Source: G11 sp947167445 (GTDB lineage Bacteria > Bacillota > Clostridia > Lachnospirales > Lachnospiraceae). Taken from it: 64,000 nt of DNA. The stretch spans positions 7,772 to 71,771 of the forward strand of contig CAMVID010000017.1 of NCBI GenBank assembly GCA_947167445.1, written 5' to 3'. Position 1 is the first letter of the stretch; every line of letters begins with the position of its first letter. Below the pieces are notes generated by a model. That model had not been told where the DNA came from. It ran no database searches and saw only the letters and a program-made list of their open reading frames with translations. A program made the translations under genes and the position numbers. Below are positions 1 to 8,867 of the stretch, one piece after another.

Positions 1-1964
1 TTGAAAGCGCCATGTTTGAAGGGGATTCCCAGACGGCTTACGAGCTTGGAATCGAACTTTTAAGTCTCTATGAAAGCAACTCCAAATTACAGACTGATGT
101 AGTCATTAATGTGGAGGACAGGTTCAAAAAGGCAAAGGAAGAGGAAAGATATGAGCAGGAGATGCTTGAGAGAAACGAGCATCTGAGAGCCGAAGTTGAA
201 AGGGTCAGGAAAGAAAACGAGGCAAAAACCAATTTTATATCATCCATGTCACATGAGATAAGAACGCCTATTAACGCGGTTCTTGGAATGGATGAGATGA
301 TTCTTCGCGAGAGCACCGACGAGACTGTCAGAGCTTACGCCAACGATATAATGAATGCAGGCAAAAATCTTCTGTCCATAGTCAATGACATTTTGGACTT
401 CTCAAAGATTGAAGCCGGCAAGATGGAAATCGTTCCCCAGGAGTATGAAACCGTGGGTATGATAAGAGACCTGGTTAACCTTATTATGCCAAGGGTTAAG
501 GGGAAGGATCTTAAGCTTAGGCTTGATATTGCTGAGGATGTGCCCAGCAAACTCTTCGGAGACGATGTAAGGATAAAACAGGTCATTACAAACATTTTGA
601 CCAATGCAGTCAAATATACAGAAAAGGGTTTTGTGGAGTTTGGCATCAGATCCAATCCTCTTGATGAAAAGAAAACAAATCTTCTTATCACCATCAGGGA
701 TACCGGAATAGGAATGAAGGAGGAGGAGCTTGATAAGCTCTTTAAGCCCTTCGAAAGACTTGACATGAACAGAAACAGAACCGTTGAGGGAACCGGTCTT
801 GGAATGAGCATTGTGCTTCAGCTTCTTCGACAGATGGGCAGTGATTTGACCATTGACAGCGTGTATGGAGAAGGAAGCACCTTTTCCTTTGTTCTTGAAC
901 AGGGGATAGTCAGTCCGGAACCCGTGGGCAAGGTGGATGTCGACAAACTTGAGGTGCCTGTTGAGGCAGAGAATGATGCTCTGTTCACAGCCCATAAAGC
1001 AAGGGTTCTTGCCATTGATGACACTGCTGTCAACCTGACTGTCGTGAAGGGACTTTTAAAGAGAACCGGGGTGATTTTGGACGTTGGAGACAGCGGTGCC
1101 AAGTGTCTTGAAATGTGTAAGGATACAAAGTATGATGTTATCCTTTTGGACCACAGGATGCCGGATCTTGACGGAGTAGAGACGTTAAAAATACTAAGAT
1201 CCGAGGCAGGGCCAAACAAGGATACTCCCGTGGTGGCTCTGACTGCCAATGCCATGCCCGGCATAGAGGAATATTACGAAAAAGAGGGTTTTGCAGGATA
1301 TCTGTCCAAACCCATAAACGGAGCAAGGCTTGAGAGAATGATCTATAAGCTTCTTCCTGATGATAAGCTTGACACAGAGGAAGACCTTGCGCTGATTGTT
1401 GACGAGGCTGAGGGGATCAAGGCCTGCGGAAGCGAGGAAACTTACCTCCAGGTTGTTAAAGATACCGTTGATAATGAGAAGATGATAGTGAAGGAACTTA
1501 ACGATCTTATTGCCGACGGTGACATAAAAAATTACACAATAAAGGTCCATGCTCTTAAGAACACCGCCAGAATGATTGGAGCAACAGGGGTTTCAAAAGA
1601 AGCTCTGTATCTTGAAAAATGCGGCGATGAGGGACGAGAAGAACTGATATATAAGAAGGAAGGAGAACTTATTCTCCACTTTAAGAAAGTAATTGAGACC
1701 CTTAAGGAAAAACATGGTCTTGGAAATGAGAACCTGGCGCCCATTGACATAAATATGTTCAGGGAAATGGTGGAAACCCTGGTTGAGTTTGTTAAGGGCT
1801 TCGACTTTGACAGAGCAGATCAGATTGTCGCCGAAATCAAAACGTTCAAATTGCCCGGAGAAATATCAGAATCGTTTGAAAAATTGGGCAATGCGTTGTA
1901 CAATTATGATGCAGACGGTGTAATCGATTATGCAAATGAATGTTTAAAAAATACATCTGTGTGA
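1..1964 (+). CDS. Hybrid sensor histidine kinase, N-terminus outside window (partial)
   Basis: The frame is open to the left edge and the first ATG (position 12) has no ribosome binding site, so the sensor region probably lies upstream of the window. From that ATG the visible part has a coiled-coil linker (about residues 35-75) and a HisKA domain with phospho-acceptor His81 in SHEIRTPINAVLG. An HATPase domain follows, with N box NILTNAVKYTEKG, DTGIGM and GTGLGMSIV. Then come a receiver domain (Asp380 in ILLDHRMPDLDG) and an HPt domain (His513 in VHALKNTARMIG). This is a complete internal phosphorelay, His to Asp to His. The response regulator gene 10 bp downstream is the obvious final acceptor. 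The kinase at 2754-5270 has the same domain order and many identical motifs, so the two arose by duplication. The signal sensed is unknown. Confidence 0.9.
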   Translation, partial: ESAMFEGDSQTAYELGIELLSLYESNSKLQTDVVINVEDRFKKAKEEERYEQEMLERNEHLRAEVERVRKENEAKTNFISSMSHEIRTPINAVLGMDEMILRESTDETVRAYANDIMNAGKNLLSIVNDILDFSKIEAGKMEIVPQEYETVGMIRDLVNLIMPRVKGKDLKLRLDIAEDVPSKLFGDDVRIKQVITNILTNAVKYTEKGFVEFGIRSNPLDEKKTNLLITIRDTGIGMKEEELDKLFKPFERLDMNRNRTVEGTGLGMSIVLQLLRQMGSDLTIDSVYGEGSTFSFVLEQGIVSPEPVGKVDVDKLEVPVEAENDALFTAHKARVLAIDDTAVNLTVVKGLLKRTGVILDVGDSGAKCLEMCKDTKYDVILLDHRMPDLDGVETLKILRSEAGPNKDTPVVALTANAMPGIEEYYEKEGFAGYLSKPINGARLERMIYKLLPDDKLDTEEDLALIVDEAEGIKACGSEETYLQVVKDTVDNEKMIVKELNDLIADGDIKNYTIKVHALKNTARMIGATGVSKEALYLEKCGDEGREELIYKKEGELILHFKKVIETLKEKHGLGNENLAPIDINMFREMVETLVEFVKGFDFDRADQIVAEIKTFKLPGEISESFEKLGNALYNYDADGVIDYANECLKNTSV

Positions 1965-1974
1965 GAGGCTTAAC

Positions 1975-2733
1975 ATGAGTGCAAAGATTTTGTTTATTGG
2001 GGAGTCAATTAATTCTTATATGATTACATCAATTAAGGGATCCCTGGAACAAGCCGGATATGACATTATCACGTCTGACATGAGTTTTACCGACACTTCA
2101 CTTCGAGAGATAAACCCGGATATTATTCTTCTTATGGCAGGGGAATATATTGATGAAAACAGGGATGCTTTGAATATCCTTCAAAGCTATTGTCTGTACA
2201 CCCATAAACAGATTGATATCATAGGATATAAGAATGAGACTCTTGAACTCATGAGAATTCTGAAGACCGATGTGGTTAAGGGAAGTTTTGAGAGACCCAT
2301 AAAGGTGGATGAAATGATTAAGCAGCTGGAAGTTCATTCCCTGGATGCCTTGCAGATTCATGCAAGGAAACATATCCTTCTGGTAGATGATTCCGGCGCT
2401 TCGCTTAGACTGATTAAGGGGTGGCTCGATAAGGACTACAGAGTTTCGGTGGCTTCTTCTGCCGCAATGGCAATAGGCTTTCTGCAGGAGAACAATCCGG
2501 ATTTGATTCTTCTTGACTATGAGATGCCCATATGCTCCGGACCTCAATTTCTGGAGATGATAAGGGCGGAGGAAAAGACAGCCAATATCCCGGTTATTTT
2601 CCTCACCAGCAAGGACGATGCCGCTGCGGTCAAGGAGGTTTTGGCACTTAAGCCGGCAGGATATTTATTAAAGACTTCGCCGCCTAAGGTTATTATTGAT
2701 TCGATTGCAAAGTTTTTTAATAAGCATAGATAA
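1975..2733 (+). CDS. Response regulator, pseudo-receiver plus receiver, no output domain
   Basis: The 252-residue protein has two receiver-like halves. Residues 1-115 look like a receiver fold (KILFIGES, DIILLMAGEY) but lack the acidic pocket and the phospho-acceptor Asp. Residues 125-250 form a normal receiver: acidic pair in LLVDDSG, acceptor Asp181 in LILLDYEMP, Thr in IFLTSKDD, Lys in GYLLKTSPP. No DNA-binding or enzymatic output domain follows, so it probably acts through protein contacts, like CheY-type or Spo0F-type proteins. It starts 10 bp after the upstream kinase and ends 20 bp before the next, so all four genes are probably one transcript. The protein at 5281-6036 is its paralogue. 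Confidence 0.85.
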   Translation: MSAKILFIGESINSYMITSIKGSLEQAGYDIITSDMSFTDTSLREINPDIILLMAGEYIDENRDALNILQSYCLYTHKQIDIIGYKNETLELMRILKTDVVKGSFERPIKVDEMIKQLEVHSLDALQIHARKHILLVDDSGASLRLIKGWLDKDYRVSVASSAAMAIGFLQENNPDLILLDYEMPICSGPQFLEMIRAEEKTANIPVIFLTSKDDAAAVKEVLALKPAGYLLKTSPPKVIIDSIAKFFNKHR

Positions 2734-2753
2734 GGGGGCAGAGCCAAAACCGT

Positions 2754-5270
2754 ATGATTTATAATTGCCATTACGAATATATGAGTTTTTTGCTGTGTCT
2801 GTTTATGCTTATTTTCCTGAAAACCAGATACCTGCAAAAGCCTTCAATAAAGAATTTTGAGAAGCTAATCATAACCACCATGATAGTGACTTTTTTCCAC
2901 ATCATGTTGGCCTATTGCGCCGCCTTTTACAATTCGACATCACCTATTTTCTGCCATCTTATAGCAGGAATCTTTCTGGTGGCGGCGGTAATGAATTTCA
3001 ACTGTTACTATGCATACTGCGTTTCATACATCAGCAATCAGGGAAGCCATCTCATGGCGACTGTTTTCTATTATGCCGCGGCTGTTGCGACTATCTTGGC
3101 CGTGATAATCAACTACACTCACCCATTCCTTTATTATTTTGACGGAACAAGACAGAACGCGCTGGTGTGGCTGCCCTTTGGACATGTTAGAGAGTTTTTC
3201 CCCGTTGTTTACATGTTTATTGCGGTGGGTGCTTCCATCAGGCATAAAAATGAATTCGTCTGGAGACAGCTTTTTGCGGTAATCGGATATGCGGTGGCAA
3301 TGTCTTTGGGCATTATTGCCCAGGTTTTTCTTGCTCCGGATATTTTATGTGTTTATTTCGCGGCATCTTTCGCCCTTCTTCTTATTCTTTTCTCCCTGGA
3401 AACCCCTGACTACGGCAAATTAAATGCGGCAATGCAGGAATTGGAGATTGCAAAGAAGGACGCAGAGCGTGCAACCTCAGCAAAGTCCGCATTCCTTGCA
3501 AGAATGAGCCATGAGATAAGAACTCCCATCAATGCCATTTTGGGATTGGATGAGATGATTATCAGGGAAAGCAGGGATAACGGCATTAAAAAGTATGCGC
3601 TTGATGTGAGAAATTCCGGGCAGGTTCTCTTAAGCCTTATTAACGATATTTTGGATTTCTCAAAAATTGAATCAGGCAAAATGGAAATCATCGAGGCTAA
3701 TTATGACCTGGCGGAGCTCCTTCGAGAGACGGAAACTTTGATTGTCGGAAGAGCAAAGGCAAAGGGCCTGGATCTATACATTAACGTGGATCCTGAAACC
3801 CCCAGATATTTAAGGGGTGACGAAAACAGAATCAGACAGATTGCCCTTAATCTTCTTACCAATGCGGTAAAATATACGGAAAAAGGTCAGGTAACCCTCG
3901 ATGTGGGATTTGAGAGAACGGAGGGTGTTGACGATTTTGTCAATATTACCTACAGCGTTAAAGATACGGGAATCGGAATAAAGCCAGAGGACATGGAGAA
4001 AATCTTCAAACCCTTCGAGCGTATTAACGAAGCTGAGAACAGAAAGATTGAAGGCACGGGCCTTGGAATCAGCATTACAAAACAGCTCCTGGAACTTATG
4101 GGGTCGAAGCTTGAAGTTGAGAGTGAATTTGGAAGGGGAAGTATATTCAGGTTCACCCTCAGACAGGAGATTAAGGAGTGGACCTACATAGGGGACTACG
4201 AGGCTGTTGCGAGAACTCTGGATGCCACAAAGAATGCATATGAGGAAACCTTCTCAGCGCCTGAAGCAAGGATTCTTGTGGTGGATGATGTCCCTATTAA
4301 CTTAACGGTTGTAAAGGGTCTCCTTAAGAACTCGCTAATGACAATAGATACTGCTTCATCGGGCAGAGAGGCATTGTTTATGTGCGAGAAGAATAAGTAC
4401 GACGTTATTCTTATCGACCATATGATGCCTGATATGGACGGCCTCGAGACTGCAGCAAAGATAAAAGAGGGAGAAGGAGTCAATAAGGATACTCCTCTTG
4501 TTGCCCTTACGGCAAATGCCATTTCGGGAGCCAAAGAGTTTTATCTTTCGGAGGGCTTCAGCAGTTATATTGCAAAGCCTGTTGTTCCCATTGAACTTGA
4601 AAGAATTCTGTTAAGATATCTTCCTATTGAGAAAATCAAGGAAGCTCCTGCAGAAGAGAAAAAGGAATCTGATGGTAAAAACAGATTCATCGAAAAACTT
4701 GCTGAGATTCCGGAGATCAACATATCTGCAGGAATGGCTGCCAGCGGATCTCCTGAAATATATGCTCAGGTTGTGGAGGAATTCTATAATACTGTTGATG
4801 AGAGGGCTAAAAAAATCGAGGAAGCCTTCGGAAGCAATGATCAGACCGGATATGTTACCCAGGTTCATGCGCTTAAGACCACAGCCAGACTTATGGGTTA
4901 TGTGGCACTTTCAAACATGGCAAAGGATCTGGAAGAAAAGGGTGGCAGTGTTTCCCTGTACGAACTGAAGGATAAGACAGAAGATCTTTTGCTTTTGTTC
5001 AGAGGAATAAAAGCACCCCTTGCGGAATTGTTCGAAGGGGATGATAATCCGGAGAAACCCCTCATAAGTGAGGAGGCATTAAAGGACGCCATAAAGACCA
5101 TTTATACCTGTGAGGAGAAGTTTGACACAGAGATGGCGGAAGCGGTTTTCGACCAGCTGTCGAACTATCGCATGCCGGATGATTTTAAGCCTGTTTATCA
5201 GAAATTGAAATCTTTACTTGCGGAAGTTGCAAGAGATGATATTATATTATTACTTAAAGACTTGCAGTAG
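2754..5270 (+). CDS. Membrane-bound hybrid sensor histidine kinase
   Basis: This 838-residue protein starts with about seven hydrophobic segments (residues 8-215), suggesting a multipass membrane sensor. A short coiled coil leads into HisKA (His253 in MSHEIRTPINAILG) and an HATPase domain (NLLTNAVKYTEKG, DTGIGI, GTGLGISI). A receiver (Asp555 in ILIDHMMPDMDG) and an HPt domain (His705 in VHALKTTARLMG) follow, then an extra helical tail of about 80 residues. It is paralogous to the kinase at the left edge. Pairing with the regulator 10 bp downstream is inferred from the repeated kinase-regulator order. The membrane region is not assigned to a known ligand-binding family. The ATG at 2754 follows an AGGGGGC-like sequence, so the start is reasonable but not certain. 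Confidence 0.88.
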   Translation: MIYNCHYEYMSFLLCLFMLIFLKTRYLQKPSIKNFEKLIITTMIVTFFHIMLAYCAAFYNSTSPIFCHLIAGIFLVAAVMNFNCYYAYCVSYISNQGSHLMATVFYYAAAVATILAVIINYTHPFLYYFDGTRQNALVWLPFGHVREFFPVVYMFIAVGASIRHKNEFVWRQLFAVIGYAVAMSLGIIAQVFLAPDILCVYFAASFALLLILFSLETPDYGKLNAAMQELEIAKKDAERATSAKSAFLARMSHEIRTPINAILGLDEMIIRESRDNGIKKYALDVRNSGQVLLSLINDILDFSKIESGKMEIIEANYDLAELLRETETLIVGRAKAKGLDLYINVDPETPRYLRGDENRIRQIALNLLTNAVKYTEKGQVTLDVGFERTEGVDDFVNITYSVKDTGIGIKPEDMEKIFKPFERINEAENRKIEGTGLGISITKQLLELMGSKLEVESEFGRGSIFRFTLRQEIKEWTYIGDYEAVARTLDATKNAYEETFSAPEARILVVDDVPINLTVVKGLLKNSLMTIDTASSGREALFMCEKNKYDVILIDHMMPDMDGLETAAKIKEGEGVNKDTPLVALTANAISGAKEFYLSEGFSSYIAKPVVPIELERILLRYLPIEKIKEAPAEEKKESDGKNRFIEKLAEIPEINISAGMAASGSPEIYAQVVEEFYNTVDERAKKIEEAFGSNDQTGYVTQVHALKTTARLMGYVALSNMAKDLEEKGGSVSLYELKDKTEDLLLLFRGIKAPLAELFEGDDNPEKPLISEEALKDAIKTIYTCEEKFDTEMAEAVFDQLSNYRMPDDFKPVYQKLKSLLAEVARDDIILLLKDLQ

Positions 5271-5280
5271 AGGTTAGGAC

Positions 5281-6036
5281 ATGAGCGAAAAAATATACTT
5301 TATCGGCAATGATAAGGCATTCATGGTTAATGCCCTGGCCGATGGTCTTCGGAGGGAGGGAATCACCTGTGATATTATTCCGTTTGATTCTCAGGCCATC
5401 GGAAAGCATATGCTGGAAGACAGATCTTTTCTTCTTCACGTAGACGAGGACGTGATGGACAACAAGATAATGCTCAACTATATGAGCAGTGCCTGTGCGG
5501 GAAGCGGTTTGGATTTGTTTGTTATAGGATATCCTGAGTTTACCAGAAGCGTTAGAGCTTTTATTCCCAATCAGTTTATACATGCCGCTATTGATCAGCC
5601 AATAGGTGCCAAGGATCTGGCGGACAAACTAAGACATGCGGACGATGAGGACTCATTCAAGGACGGAAAGAAACATATTCTTGTGGTGGACGATTCAGGC
5701 CCCACTCTTCATGCGGTAAGAGGATGGCTTGCTCCTAAATACAGAGTTTCCATTGTGGATTCGGCGGCCAGCGCCATGGCCTTTCTGGGCCAGAGTAAAC
5801 CTGATTTGATTCTCCTTGACTATGAGATGCCAATATGTGGCGGCCCTCAGATGATGGAGATGATAAGAGCCGAGAAAGGCACAGCCAAAATCCCGGTAAT
5901 CTTCCTTACAGCCAAAGATGACAAGGAGAGCGTTCAAAAGGTTATTGCTTTGAATCCTCAGGGATATATTCTTAAATCCCTGCCTCCTGAAAAAATAGTT
6001 TCTATCGTAGACAACTTCTTCGAAAAAAATAAATAA
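5281..6036 (+). CDS. Response regulator, paralogue of the 1975-2733 protein
   Basis: The 251-residue protein repeats the layout of the regulator at 1975-2733. A receiver-like N-terminal half has no usable phospho-acceptor. The C-terminal receiver is canonical: LVVDDSG, Asp180 in LILLDYEMPICGG, IFLTAKDD, and Lys in GYILKSLPP. It ends after that receiver without an output domain. It starts 10 bp after the second hybrid kinase and closes the four-gene cluster. The C-terminal receivers of the two paralogues are nearly alike while the N-terminal halves differ. This suggests the degenerate halves are specificity modules and the receivers share a downstream partner (inference). Confidence 0.85.
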   Translation: MSEKIYFIGNDKAFMVNALADGLRREGITCDIIPFDSQAIGKHMLEDRSFLLHVDEDVMDNKIMLNYMSSACAGSGLDLFVIGYPEFTRSVRAFIPNQFIHAAIDQPIGAKDLADKLRHADDEDSFKDGKKHILVVDDSGPTLHAVRGWLAPKYRVSIVDSAASAMAFLGQSKPDLILLDYEMPICGGPQMMEMIRAEKGTAKIPVIFLTAKDDKESVQKVIALNPQGYILKSLPPEKIVSIVDNFFEKNK

Positions 6037-6118
6037 AAACATTAGAAAATCCCTTTCTTTTTTGGTAAACTGTTAATTGTGGAGAGTGTTAACGGTTTCA
6101 ATATAAAGGAAGGGAAAA

Positions 6119-6616
6119 ATGTTTAATAAAGGAGATTTTATAGTTTACGGTAACAAAGGTATTTGTAAGGTTAACGATGTAACAACATTGGCCATGGACG
6201 GAATTGATAAGAATAGACTCTACTATGTACTGCTTCCTTCAGACAAGAAGCAGAGCATTGTTTATGTGCCTGTTGACAGCACCAAGACCGTCATGAGAGA
6301 AGTTATGACCAAGGACGAGGCTGACCATTTGATTTCCGATATTCCCTCAATTGAGGAAATTTGGGTTGATAATGACAAGGCCAGAGAGGCTAAGTATAAG
6401 GAGTGCTTAAGCAGCTGCGAGAGCCGTGAATGGGTTCGCATAATCAAGACTCTTTATACACGTAAGCAAGACAGAATCAGAGAGGGCAAGAAGGTTACAG
6501 CCACTGATGAAAGATACTTTAAGATGGCTGAGGACTATTTATATTCGGAGCTTTCTCTTGCATTGTCCATTCCAAAGGACGAGATAGAGGGCTATATTCA
6601 AAGCCATATTGAATAG
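6119..6616 (+). CDS. CarD-family transcriptional regulator
   Basis: The 165-residue protein opens with the CarD/TRCF RNA-polymerase-interacting fold: MFNKGDFIVYGNKGICKV, then a YYVL strand and IVYVPVDS. The rest is helical, as in CarD/CdnL proteins that bind the RNA polymerase beta subunit and stabilise open promoter complexes. Length and domain order match small Firmicutes CarD-like proteins. A good Shine-Dalgarno (AAGGAAGGG) lies just before the ATG. It stands in its own unit after the two-component cluster; the 82 bp upstream contain GTTAAT/GTTAAC half-sites that could be regulatory. It ends 28 bp before deoC and may be cotranscribed with it. Its targets cannot be read from the sequence. 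Confidence 0.85.
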   Translation: MFNKGDFIVYGNKGICKVNDVTTLAMDGIDKNRLYYVLLPSDKKQSIVYVPVDSTKTVMREVMTKDEADHLISDIPSIEEIWVDNDKAREAKYKECLSSCESREWVRIIKTLYTRKQDRIREGKKVTATDERYFKMAEDYLYSELSLALSIPKDEIEGYIQSHIE

Positions 6617-6644
6617 GAATCGGCGAAAGCCGGGAGGTAAAGTA

Positions 6645-7298
6645 ATGGATATTAAAGAAATCACAAGCAAAGTTGATCACACACTGCTTCAGCAGCAGGC
6701 AACATGGAAAGAGATTAAGGAGATTTGCGATGATGCGGTTACATACCAGACAGCATCAATCTGCATTCCTGCTTCATATGTTAAGCAGGCAGCTGATTAT
6801 TTACAGGGCAAGATTCCCGTATGTACTGTTATCGGTTTCCCCAACGGTTATTCAACCACTGCAGTTAAGGTGTTTGAGACTGAGGATGCAGTAAAGAACG
6901 GTGCTTCCGAAATTGATATGGTTATCAACATCGGATGGGTTAAGGACGGTTTATATGACAAGGTTCTTGACGAGATTAAGCAGGTTAAGAAGGCTTGCAA
7001 CGGCAAGCTCTTAAAGGTTATCATTGAGACCTGTCTTCTTACAGAAGAAGAGAAGATTAAGATGTGTGAAGTTGTTACCGAGTCAGGTGCGGAATACATC
7101 AAGACTTCCACAGGATTCTCAACTGCCGGTGCTACATTTGAAGACATCGAGCTTTTCTCAAAGCACATCGGCCCCAATGTTAAGATGAAGGCAGCAGGCG
7201 GTATTTCTTCTATTGCCGACGCCGAGAAGTTTGTAGAGCTGGGAGCAAGCAGACTGGGAACCAGCCGCATCGTTAAGATTCTTAAAGCGCAGAAGTAA
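6645..7298 (+). CDS. deoC: Deoxyribose-phosphate aldolase
   Basis: DeoC cleaves 2-deoxyribose-5-phosphate to glyceraldehyde-3-phosphate and acetaldehyde in deoxynucleoside salvage. The 217-residue length fits the family. Key residues are visible: VDHTLL near the N-terminus, Asp91 in EIDMVINIG, Schiff-base Lys153 in YIKTSTGF, and Lys182 in MKAAGGI. The frame is open further upstream, but GGGAGGT eight bases before position 6645 selects this ATG. A strong hairpin terminator follows at 7321. No other nucleoside-catabolism genes are adjacent. Its neighbour is the CarD-like regulator. Confidence 0.97.
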   Translation: MDIKEITSKVDHTLLQQQATWKEIKEICDDAVTYQTASICIPASYVKQAADYLQGKIPVCTVIGFPNGYSTTAVKVFETEDAVKNGASEIDMVINIGWVKDGLYDKVLDEIKQVKKACNGKLLKVIIETCLLTEEEKIKMCEVVTESGAEYIKTSTGFSTAGATFEDIELFSKHIGPNVKMKAAGGISSIADAEKFVELGASRLGTSRIVKILKAQK

Positions 7299-7320
7299 AC
7301 GCGTCGCAGGCGCATAGAAA

Positions 7321-7350
7321 AAGAGGGATGCATCAGCATCCCTCTTATTA
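7321..7350. terminator. Bidirectional hairpin terminator after deoC and tRNA-Arg
   Basis: An 11-bp perfect stem (AAGAGGGATGC / GCATCCCTCTT) with loop ATCA sits between the convergent deoC and tRNA-Arg genes. It is flanked by A-rich sequence on the left and TATTATA on the right, so it can end transcription on both strands. Confidence 0.85.
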
Positions 7351-7355
7351 TATAG

Positions 7356-7429
7356 CGTGCGTTAGAGGATTCGAACCCCCGACCTTTTGGTCCGTAGCCA
7401 AACGCTCTATCCAGCTGAGCTAAACGCAC
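7356..7429 (-). tRNA. tRNA-Arg (anticodon ACG)
   Basis: Read on the minus strand, this 74-nt sequence folds as a cloverleaf. The acceptor is GTGCGTT/AACGCAC with discriminator G, and the TTCGAAT T-loop is intact. The anticodon loop CTACGGA gives ACG, read as ICG after deamination by TadA. No CCA is encoded. A consensus promoter lies 20 bases upstream. Confidence 0.95.
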
Positions 7430-7448
7430 AATCTTTACAACAAAAGAT

Positions 7449-7477
7449 ATTGTATCGAAGTTTAGGATGATTGTCAA
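7449..7477 (-). promoter_or_regulatory. Promoter of tRNA-Arg
   Basis: On the minus strand TTGACA (7472-7477) and TACAAT (7449-7454) are 17 bp apart. The -35 box overlaps the -35 box of a promoter pointing the other way. Confidence 0.8.
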
Positions 7478-7499
7478 GGAAAAAAATACTTGATATAAT
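7471..7499 (+). promoter_or_regulatory. Promoter of the 7716-10950 gene group
   Basis: TTGTCA (7471-7476) and TATAAT (7494-7499) are separated by 17 bp. Its -35 box shares six bases with the divergent tRNA-Arg promoter, so the two cannot be occupied by polymerase at the same time. Confidence 0.75.
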
Positions 7500-7715
7500 A
7501 GACAGGCGTTGGCCGAAAAAGATTGATGGCCATCGCGGGAACGATGGCCATCATGAGGGGAGTATAAATAATTAATATATAAGGGTCTGCAAATAGAGGA
7601 GATGAAGGGTTAACCTCTATTTACACTAAAGATTATATAAGAACAATAAATAAAATGCAATACCCTTGAAGTAAATTTTTTAAGATTTTTTTAATTTTTT
7701 TGGTGAGAGGCTAAA
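7500..7715 (+). promoter_or_regulatory. Long structured 5' leader, no gene
   Basis: About 210 nt separate the predicted transcription start from the methyltransferase gene. Two perfect inverted repeats are visible. One is an 11-bp stem GATGGCCATCG/CGATGGCCATC (7525-7552, loop CGGGAA). The other is a 9-bp stem AAATAGAGG/CCTCTATTT (7591-7622). The last 45 bases are very A/T-rich with runs of T. I do not recognise a known riboswitch. It could be a leader controlling the downstream gene or an independent small RNA. Confidence 0.5.
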
Positions 7716-8864
7716 ATGCGAAGATATGAACTGATTGCACCCTGCCATTTTGGTATGGAAGCGGTACTGAAAAGAGAAATAATAGATCTGGGTTATGACA
7801 TTTCTGAGATAAGCGATGGACGTGTCAGCTTCTTTGGAGACGAGGAAGCAGTGGCAAGGGCCAATGTTAATTTAAGGACGGCAGAAAGAATTCTTATTAA
7901 GGCCGGAAGCTTTCATGCAGAGACTTTTGATGAGCTGTTTGAGGGAACAAAGGCAATAGCGTGGGAAGATTATATCCCGAAGGATGGAAAGTTCTGGGTT
8001 GCCAAGGCTGCAAGTGTTAAGAGCAAGCTCTTTTCTCCCTCAGACATTCAGTCCATTATGAAGAAAGCCATGGTTGAAAGGCTTAAAGGAATATATAAGA
8101 TTGAATGGTTTAAGGAGGAAGGTGCATCTTTTCCCTTAAGAGTATTTATTATGAAAGACGAGGTTACTGTGGGTATAGATACCACCGGTGACTCCCTTCA
8201 TAAGAGAGGATACAGACTTCTTAAGGCCAAAGCTCCCATTGCGGAGAATCTGGCCTGTGGACTTATAATGCTTACACCCTGGAATAGGGACAGAATTCTT
8301 GTGGATCCCTTCTGCGGAAGCGGAACCATTCCCATTGAGGCAGCCATGATGGCGGCAAATATGGCTCCCGGAATGCACAGAAGCTTCCTTGGAATGAGCC
8401 AGAAAGAAATAATAACTCCTTCCCTTTGGAAAGATACTGTGGAGGAGGCTGAGGATATGGTGGATCTCAACGTGGCTCCTGATATTCAAGGGTATGATAT
8501 TGACCCTGACATGGTTTCAATTGCCAGGGAGAATGCGAGAAAAGCCGGGGTTGAGGATCTTATTCACTTCCAGCAAAGAGATGTGGCCTCCCTTAGCCAC
8601 TCAAAGAAATACGGTTTCATAATAACCAACCCTCCCTACGGTGAAAGACTTGAGGAAAAGGAAACTGTGGGAGCTTTGTACAGAACTTTGGGAGAGCGCT
8701 ATAAGGCCCTTGATTCCTGGAGTATGTTCTTAATTACTTCCTATGAGGAAGCAGAAAAAGCCATTGGCAAAAAGGCAGATAAGAACAGAAAGATTTACAA
8801 CGGCATGATGAAGACGTATTATTATCAGTATATGGGTCCTAAACCGCCCAAACGGGAGAAGTAA
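7716..8864 (+). CDS. THUMP-domain rRNA guanine-N2 methyltransferase (YpsC/RlmL-like)
   Basis: The 382-residue protein has an N-terminal RNA-binding part with a THUMP domain (about residues 50-155). A class I methyltransferase domain follows, with the AdoMet loop DPFCGSGTIPIEAA starting at Asp197 and the catalytic motif NPPY at Asn305. This is the architecture of Bacillus YpsC and of the N-terminal half of E. coli RlmL, which make N2-methylguanosine in 23S rRNA. The target base is inferred from the family, not seen. The ATG follows GTGAGAGG. It is the first gene of a tightly packed group running to 10950 (3-bp gap to the next gene). The long leader before it suggests post-transcriptional control. 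Confidence 0.88.
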   Translation: MRRYELIAPCHFGMEAVLKREIIDLGYDISEISDGRVSFFGDEEAVARANVNLRTAERILIKAGSFHAETFDELFEGTKAIAWEDYIPKDGKFWVAKAASVKSKLFSPSDIQSIMKKAMVERLKGIYKIEWFKEEGASFPLRVFIMKDEVTVGIDTTGDSLHKRGYRLLKAKAPIAENLACGLIMLTPWNRDRILVDPFCGSGTIPIEAAMMAANMAPGMHRSFLGMSQKEIITPSLWKDTVEEAEDMVDLNVAPDIQGYDIDPDMVSIARENARKAGVEDLIHFQQRDVASLSHSKKYGFIITNPPYGERLEEKETVGALYRTLGERYKALDSWSMFLITSYEEAEKAIGKKADKNRKIYNGMMKTYYYQYMGPKPPKREK

Positions 8865-8867
8865 AAT

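Noticed and set aside
402..995. 197-codon minus-strand open frame inside the first kinase gene
   Set aside because: It is the antisense of a well-supported coding sequence and has no recognisable domain and no ribosome site.
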